A stretch of DNA of 64,000 nt. Origin: Marinospirillum alkalitolerans. Its GTDB lineage: Bacteria > Pseudomonadota > Gammaproteobacteria > Pseudomonadales > Halomonadaceae. The translations under genes were made by a program, and so were the position numbers. Shown here piece after piece: positions 59,047-64,000 of the stretch (position 1 is the stretch's first letter; each line of letters starts with the position of its first letter). Location of the stretch: positions 70,405-134,404 of the forward strand of contig NZ_JBANFI010000007.1 of assembly GCF_045055655.1 (NCBI RefSeq), in the 5' to 3' direction. The notes below the pieces were generated by a model, which saw only the letters and a list, made by a program, of their open reading frames with translations, made no database searches and was not told the origin of the DNA.

Positions 59047-60933
59047 GTGCTATCACAACGAACACTCAGTGCGCTAGGTGGTATAGGTAAAGCGAGTAAA
59101 AGTGGGGCCAAGGTAAGGAAGCTGCACAAGATCATGTGTAGCAACAGGGACTTGTGGACTCAAGCGTATGCGAACATTTACGCCAATAAAGGGGCTTTGA
59201 CCCGAGGAGCAAATGGGAACACGCTGGATGGATTCGGGGAAGATCGGGTAACTCATCTGATCTACTTGATCCGAACTGGAGTTTACAAACCAAGCCCTTG
59301 CCGCAGAGTGGAGATACCAAAAGATCCGAGGAACCCAAAAGGCAAGACCAGACCTCTAGGGGTGCCTAATGGCGACGACAAACTCATCCAAGAAGTAATG
59401 CGGATGATGTTGGAAGAGATCTATGAGCCGATCTTCTCAGATTGGAGCTTTGGTTTTCGGCCAAACCGATCGTGCCATACCGCCCTCAATGAGATAAGGG
59501 ATAGCTGGAAGGGGACTAAATGGGTCTGTGACGTTGACATCAAAGGGTACTTCGACAATATCGACCATGATCGCTTGCTGCACTTTATGGGCAAACGAGT
59601 TGATGACCGAAAGTTTCTGAACCTAGTTCGGAGATTTCTGAAGGCCGGATACATGGATGATTGGCGATACTACGGCACGCACAGCGGGACACCTCAAGGA
59701 GGGATTATCTCTCCAATTTTGGCCAATATTTATCTGCACGAACTTGATGAGTTTATGGTAAGTAAGGTCAAGGAGTTCAGCACGGGCAGTCGGAGAAGGC
59801 CCAACCCTGAATACCGAAAGCTTCTGTGTAATCGGAGTAATCGGATAAAATGGCTCAAAGAGCGAAGCGACATAACTGAAGAAAAGGCCGCTATATGGCG
59901 GCTTGAGATTCAGGAATGGGGGGAAAGACTCGGCAAGATGAACAGCGTGCTGATGGATGACCCCGGCTTCAAGCGCTTGAGGTATGTCAGATACGCGGAC
60001 GACTTCTTGATTGGTGTCATTGGCACTAAACAGGAAGCGAAAGCAATCATGGCAGACGTTACCCGCTTCGTTGAAACGGAGTTAAAGCTGGAAATTTCTC
60101 AAGAGAAATCCAGCATTGTGGACCCAAAACAAGGCCTGACCTTCTTAGGCTACTCCATCGTGTGTAGGCGTGAAAACAAGAAGGTGAAATGCGTTGTCAG
60201 TCACAAGGCTGATGGAAGCAAAGTGCATGGAACTAAGCGAACCATCACCGAGCACGTGCATCTTGGGGTTCCTCGGGAAAAAGCGCAGAAGTTTGTGGAA
60301 CTCAAGGGTTACGGTTTCTATGACTCAGGAAAGGCGTTAGCGAAGAAGGCTCTCTTATTCCACAGCGATACCGAGATTGTTGCTCAGTACAACGCAGAGT
60401 TCAGAGGCTTTGCGAACTACTACAACCTCGCGCCGCAGCTCTATCTGAACAAGGTAGAGTGGATCTGGATGAACAGCCTCTTTAAAACACTTGCTGCAAA
60501 GCACCAGACGAGTAGGGCCAAAATTGCAGATCGCCTTAAAAGAGGGGACGGCTCCTATGTTCTTAAGGAGTGGCGAGGGGAAAAAGTCTTCGAAACAGCG
60601 GTGTTTAAACTGAAAGACAGGGCTGCACCTAGGCCGAATCAGGTAGATGAACTCCCTAACCTCTATAAATATCTGGGGCGAACGGAGCTGCTTGACCGGC
60701 TGAAAGCTAGTGTTTGTGAATACTGCAACCAAACCTCTGGCCGTCTTGAGGTGCACCATGTGCGCAAACTGAAGGACATCGCCCAGGGAACGGAACCATG
60801 GAAAAGGTTCATGATGGCAAGACGCAGAAAGACTTTGGTCCTATGCATTGACTGCCACCGTGATTTGCACAAGGGAACACTACCCGATCTACGCGCTTTC
60901 CGGAAAAGTCTTGTTGGAGAGCCGTATGCATAG
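59047..60933 (+). CDS. ltrA: group II intron reverse transcriptase/maturase with HNH endonuclease
   Basis: Multifunctional intron-encoded protein. The RT domain contains RPLGVPNGDDKLIQEVMRMMLEEIYEP, FGFRPNRSCHTAL, VCDVDIKGYFDNIDH, GTPQGGIISPILANIYLHELD and the catalytic YADD in VRYADDFLIG. The maturase X domain follows (about 440-530, FRGFANYYNLA). A C-terminal HNH endonuclease has CEYCNQTSGRLEVHHVRKLKDI and CIDCHRDLHKG. All key residues are present with no frameshift, so the element may be active. The ORF opens at GTG 59047 (628 residues); ATG 59134 would give 599, the LtrA length. It lies in domain IV of the intron. Confidence 0.95.
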   Translation: MLSQRTLSALGGIGKASKSGAKVRKLHKIMCSNRDLWTQAYANIYANKGALTRGANGNTLDGFGEDRVTHLIYLIRTGVYKPSPCRRVEIPKDPRNPKGKTRPLGVPNGDDKLIQEVMRMMLEEIYEPIFSDWSFGFRPNRSCHTALNEIRDSWKGTKWVCDVDIKGYFDNIDHDRLLHFMGKRVDDRKFLNLVRRFLKAGYMDDWRYYGTHSGTPQGGIISPILANIYLHELDEFMVSKVKEFSTGSRRRPNPEYRKLLCNRSNRIKWLKERSDITEEKAAIWRLEIQEWGERLGKMNSVLMDDPGFKRLRYVRYADDFLIGVIGTKQEAKAIMADVTRFVETELKLEISQEKSSIVDPKQGLTFLGYSIVCRRENKKVKCVVSHKADGSKVHGTKRTITEHVHLGVPREKAQKFVELKGYGFYDSGKALAKKALLFHSDTEIVAQYNAEFRGFANYYNLAPQLYLNKVEWIWMNSLFKTLAAKHQTSRAKIADRLKRGDGSYVLKEWRGEKVFETAVFKLKDRAAPRPNQVDELPNLYKYLGRTELLDRLKASVCEYCNQTSGRLEVHHVRKLKDIAQGTEPWKRFMMARRRKTLVLCIDCHRDLHKGTLPDLRAFRKSLVGEPYA

Positions 60934-60952
60934 AAATGTGCACGTACGGTTC
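60919..60952 (+). ncRNA. group II intron domain V
   Basis: A 34-base hairpin starting GAGCCGTATG with loop GAAA and closing GTACGGTTC, including the catalytic AGC triad. It overlaps the last codons of the maturase ORF. Confidence 0.93.
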
Positions 60953-61042
60953 GGTGGGGGGGCAACGGCCAACCTTGTTCTGAGGCGCACGTGCCCTACC
61001 CAACAATACACCTGAGATGGTAGTGTAAAGTATCTTATTTAG

Positions 61043-61067
61043 AGGCCTGATAATTCAGGCCTTTTTT
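61043..61067 (+). terminator. rho-independent terminator, probably that of ssb
   Basis: AGGCCTGA/TCAGGCCT stem, loop TAAT and six T. It lies about 40 bases beyond the intron, so without the intron it would sit roughly 40-60 bases after the ssb stop. Confidence 0.9.
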
Positions 61068-61201
61068 GTTTTTTCTGTGTGAAGTTGGAAGCCTCGCCCG
61101 TGGTGCTTAGGGGGGCAGTCACTGACAGACGCGAAGAGAGAGGAGAATGCCACAATCATGGTGTGGCTCTGTAGACTGTAATCTGTATCAAGGTTATTTT
61201 T

Positions 61202-63712
61202 ATGGCAAACCAGAGCCAGCCCGGCAACTTCTGGAGCGCCTTAAGCCTTGAAACCATGTATAAACTTTTTAGAAAACTGACTTTTTTACTGCTGTTAAGC
61301 AGCTGTTTGCCGTTATTGGCGAATGATTTGAGTAGCGGGAAGAGTTATTCCCAGACGATTTTGCAGTTTGAACAGCTCTTGCAAGACACCCGTCTTCAGG
61401 GGGAGCAGTTGGCTGCCAGTGAAGCAGAATTGCATGAGCAGTTGGCTGCTTTGCAAGGCAGCCCACTGCTCTATGGTGTATTGCAGCAACAACGAATGGC
61501 ATTACCCCGCATTGAAAATGACTTTTTCCTGCCGGATGTGATTGCTCAGGTTCGTTTACAGCAATTTGAAACCAACCGACAGTTGCGCCAGGCTCAGCGT
61601 GAACAGCGTTATGAACCACAACTGGAAGCTGATCAGCAACAACTGCAGCAGCTGCTGAATTTGCTGGTGGCGTTGCAACAGGAACAGCAGGGGTTGTTCA
61701 ACACCAGTAAACGCCTGAATCAAGTGCTGGATGAGCGCCTGTTTTGGGCCAGCAGTAACCCACCGGTTGATTTGCAATGGTTGCAACTGCTGCCAAGGCA
61801 TATCAGTCAGCAATTGCTGTCTTTCCAGCCGGAAACACTGCTGCCGACCAGGGAGCAACTGGCCTCTACTCTCTGGCGCACTCTGTCACTGCTGGTACTG
61901 GCATTGGTACTCTGGTTGCTGCGTCCAAAAATCCACCGTCAGCTGGCTGCTTTTAATCAACAAATGGAGGGGTTTCAGACCGAACAAAACTCCTGTGGTC
62001 TGAATGGCAGTTGCACTCCGCCTCCACCTTGGTTAACACCTCTGGCACTTTTCCTGACCGCCTTGTTGTGCCTCCCTTTACCTTTATTGTTATCCAGTGC
62101 TGCCAGCCTGTTAAGTAGCCCAGACAGTGATCAGATGAATCCATCAGCAGGGCTGGCGGCCTTGGCACTGAGTGGTTTTATGCTGATGTTCATGCACCGG
62201 GTGCTGACGGGTGCCAGAATTGCAGAGCTTCACTTTGCCTGGCCGGAAGCCACCTGCCAGCGCCTGCTGGGTTTTGTTCGCCACCTGACCTGGGTTTTGT
62301 TGCCAGCCAGTTTTATTCTGGCACTGGCTGAGCAGCAGACACTGTCCTTACCTGAGGATGTGCTGGGTGTGCTGGTTCTGCTATGTGGTGGTTTGGCACT
62401 CTGCTGGCTATTCGCGCGATTAATGTGGCAAACCCCACCCCTGTATGGTTCTCTTCTATTGCACTGGATTGTTACCAGTCTGCTGATTCTGATGCCGCTG
62501 GCTCTGGTGGTGATGACCGCTATGGGTTATTACTTTGCAGGACTGAAACTCACCAGCCGACTGTTGGTGAGTCTTTACCTCGTAGTTGGTTGGGTTATTA
62601 CCGAAACCAGCGTTTACCGCATGATACTGCTGGCTACTGAGCGCCTGCGTTATCAACGTGAACAGGAAAGGCAGTTGCTGGTGTTGGAGTCCTCAGGAGA
62701 GGAGCTGTCTCATGTGCAACCTCTGCCTCGACTGGAAGTGGAACAGATCCATCAGCAGTCCATGCGTTTGGCGCGGTTTTTGTTATTGCTGGGTTTTGGT
62801 GGCTTGTTGTGGTGGGTCTGGGCTGATTTGTTGACTGCTTTCCGTTATCTCGACAGCCTGGTGCTCTGGCAGTATTCCAGTGGAGACAGCTTGCAGCCGA
62901 TCAGTTTGACCGACTTTATGGCCGCAGCTTTTATTATGGGTTTTGCGCTGTTTCTTGCTGCCAACCTGCCAGGTTTGCTGGAGATTCTGGTGTTGTCGCG
63001 GCTGCAGCTGCAACAAGGCAGTGCTTATGCCATTACCACTTTGCTGAACTATGCTATTACCGGTATAGGTTTTGTGATGATGTTATCGGCCTTGGGGGTC
63101 AGCTGGGATAAGTTGCAATGGTTGGTGGCTGCCCTGACGGTGGGTCTGGGTTTTGGTTTGCAGGAGATTTTTGCCAACTTTGTTTCTGGCCTGATTCTGT
63201 TGTTTGAACGCCCGGTACGTATCGGTGATGTGGTCACCCTCGGTAATTTATCCGGGCGAGTCCGCCAGATTCGTATTCGTGCCACCACCATTACTGATTT
63301 TGATCGTAAAGACATCATTGTTCCTAACAAGAATTTTATTACCGGTCAGCTGATTAACTGGTCACTAACCGATACCGTTACCCGTGTGATTGTCAGAGTG
63401 GGTGTGGCTTATGGTTCGGATCTGGAAAAAACCCGTGAGATTTTGCTGGCTGCGGCTCAATCCAATCCCAGAGTGCTGGAAGATCCCAAACCTCAGGTAC
63501 TGTTCCTTAACTTTGGTGACAGCACACTGGATCATGAGCTGAGAATTCATGTGAAAGAGCTGAGCGATCGCAACCCGTCCATCGATGAAATCAATCGTTA
63601 TGTGGATGCCCGCTTCAAGGAAGAAGGCATTGAAATTGCCTTCCGCCAGCTGGATATTCATCTCAGAAACAGTGAAGGTGTGGAAAAGCTGGTGCAAACC
63701 CGAATTGGGTAA
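61202..63712 (+). CDS. large MscS-family mechanosensitive channel (MscK/MscM-like)
   Basis: An 836-residue inner-membrane channel that would open under osmotic downshock. An export signal (about 19-41) is followed by a Gln/Leu-rich coiled-coil periplasmic domain (about 45-200) and about ten helices (from about 220). The C-terminal MscS domain contains AALTVGLGFGLQEIFANFVSGLILLFERPVRIGD (TM3 pore helix) and FDRKDIIVPNKNFITGQLINWSL. Canonical MscK is about 1120 residues, so the periplasmic part is short. ATG 61202 has AAGG upstream; ATG 61256 would give a tidier signal peptide. Its codons seem slightly more AT-rich than the neighbours. Confidence 0.85.
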   Translation: MANQSQPGNFWSALSLETMYKLFRKLTFLLLLSSCLPLLANDLSSGKSYSQTILQFEQLLQDTRLQGEQLAASEAELHEQLAALQGSPLLYGVLQQQRMALPRIENDFFLPDVIAQVRLQQFETNRQLRQAQREQRYEPQLEADQQQLQQLLNLLVALQQEQQGLFNTSKRLNQVLDERLFWASSNPPVDLQWLQLLPRHISQQLLSFQPETLLPTREQLASTLWRTLSLLVLALVLWLLRPKIHRQLAAFNQQMEGFQTEQNSCGLNGSCTPPPPWLTPLALFLTALLCLPLPLLLSSAASLLSSPDSDQMNPSAGLAALALSGFMLMFMHRVLTGARIAELHFAWPEATCQRLLGFVRHLTWVLLPASFILALAEQQTLSLPEDVLGVLVLLCGGLALCWLFARLMWQTPPLYGSLLLHWIVTSLLILMPLALVVMTAMGYYFAGLKLTSRLLVSLYLVVGWVITETSVYRMILLATERLRYQREQERQLLVLESSGEELSHVQPLPRLEVEQIHQQSMRLARFLLLLGFGGLLWWVWADLLTAFRYLDSLVLWQYSSGDSLQPISLTDFMAAAFIMGFALFLAANLPGLLEILVLSRLQLQQGSAYAITTLLNYAITGIGFVMMLSALGVSWDKLQWLVAALTVGLGFGLQEIFANFVSGLILLFERPVRIGDVVTLGNLSGRVRQIRIRATTITDFDRKDIIVPNKNFITGQLINWSLTDTVTRVIVRVGVAYGSDLEKTREILLAAAQSNPRVLEDPKPQVLFLNFGDSTLDHELRIHVKELSDRNPSIDEINRYVDARFKEEGIEIAFRQLDIHLRNSEGVEKLVQTRIG

Positions 63713-63819
63713 TCCGGGGGCATTCGAGGTGTTGGTGAAAACCCTGTAATGACACTCTTTGAACAATGGCCCCAGTTATCCTATGCCGTGCATTACGGTG
63801 GGGTTTCGGCTTGATAGAA

Positions 63820-63867
63820 TAAGTGCTGGCCTTCGTCTCGGAGCAGAGAGACGAAGGCCAGCACTTA
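63820..63867. repeat. 20-bp perfect inverted repeat
   Basis: Arms 63820-63839 and 63848-63867 are perfectly complementary (TAAGTGCTGGCC... and its reverse) around an eight-base loop. It lies just after the minus-strand chemoreceptor remnant's stop codon. There is no T-run in either direction, so this is not a standard terminator. Confidence 0.85.
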
Positions 63868-63870
63868 AAG

Positions 63871-63990
63871 TTAATACTTAAAACGCTGGATGAGCCTCTG
63901 AATGCTAGCCGCCACTGCTTGTAAATCTTGAGAGCGACGCTGCGTTTGCAGTGCACCTACTGAGGCTTCTCCAGCTAGGCTACCAATTAA
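63871..63990 (-). pseudogene. C-terminal fragment of a methyl-accepting chemotaxis protein
   Basis: Forty codons ending in TAA read SLAGEASVGALQTQRRSQDL and then QAVAASIQRLIQRFKY. This matches the end of chemoreceptor signalling domains (AxQT...LxxxAxxLxxLIxRFK). Immediately upstream in frame is TGA (63991-63993), so the gene is either interrupted or frameshifted here, unless the window edge hides a different arrangement. An alternative reading is a sequencing error near 63990. The rest of the gene would lie beyond the right edge of the window. Confidence 0.5.
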
Positions 63991-64000
63991 TCATGATATT

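Larger units (their letters stand above)
58431..61004 (+). mobile_element. group II intron inserted directly after the ssb stop codon
   Basis: The 5' end GTGCGCC matches the group II consensus GUGYG. The six exon bases before it (TTCTAG) are complementary to CTAGAA at 58829-58834, a good IBS1-EBS1 pair. About 615 bases of RNA domains I-III, including the hairpin ACTTGCA...TGCAAGT at 58459-58484, precede the maturase ORF. A 34-base domain V (60919-60952) and a domain VI with a candidate bulged A at 60998 follow. The 3' end is placed at CCCAAC near 61004, with an error of several bases. The 2.57-kb length is typical of an ORF-carrying intron. Confidence 0.85.

Noticed and set aside
1..64000. 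CRISPR arrays, tRNA and rRNA genes
   Set aside because: I looked for regular spaced repeats, cloverleaf TTCGANNC/CCA patterns and rRNA cores in the intergenic regions and found none.

Overview
The window is a gene-dense, roughly 53% GC chromosomal segment of a Gram-negative gammaproteobacterium. Family content points to an Oceanospirillales/Pseudomonadales-like organism: a 531-residue isocitrate lyase, TmcA, the uvrA / YajR-like MFS / ssb arrangement, a Fus-type TonB operon and an HAE1 RND pump. The assignment is inferred from gene content only. No tRNA, rRNA or CRISPR array was found.

Layout. 1-5.7 kb: an unknown protein, mobA, a fetAB-type ABC exporter, a PatB/MalY-type C-S lyase, a YbgC-like thioesterase and a small outer-membrane barrel protein. 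5.7-13.0 kb: an operon of TonB-dependent receptor, fused ABC transporter and M16 zinc protease, the same gene set as yddB-yddA-pqqL / fusA-fusD-fusC (import and digestion of iron-containing proteins such as ferredoxin), behind a near-consensus promoter overlapped by a Fur-box-like sequence. 13.0-18.7 kb: a HemN-like radical SAM protein, then leftward fdhD, an HTH/PBP-like regulator and tmcA.

18.7-43 kb is a formate dehydrogenase and pterin-cofactor region: DUF3305/DUF3306 proteins, a four-cluster ferredoxin protein, a TorD-type chaperone, a small Tat protein, fdhABC, moaB, moeA, a two-component system, the tungstate transporter tupABC, mobB, a second moeA, a moaC-moaD fusion, moaE and moaA. 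No molybdate-type transporter lies in the window, so tungstate may feed the cofactor of this Cys-type formate dehydrogenase (inference). tupABC is preceded by a textbook sigma-54 element and lies divergent from an NtrC-family regulator that carries the GAFTGA loop. Weaker sigma-54-like elements precede mobA and the DUF3305 operon.

43-58 kb: a phosphatase, a GGDEF-EAL protein, isocitrate lyase with a palindromic operator-like leader, an unknown protein with a possible ADP-ribosyltransferase-like motif, an RND pump pair, uvrA, a YajR-like MFS protein and ssb. 58.4-61.0 kb: a group II intron that begins at the base after the ssb stop codon and separates ssb from its terminator. 61-64 kb: a large MscS-family channel and the C-terminal remnant of a chemoreceptor behind a 20-bp perfect inverted repeat.
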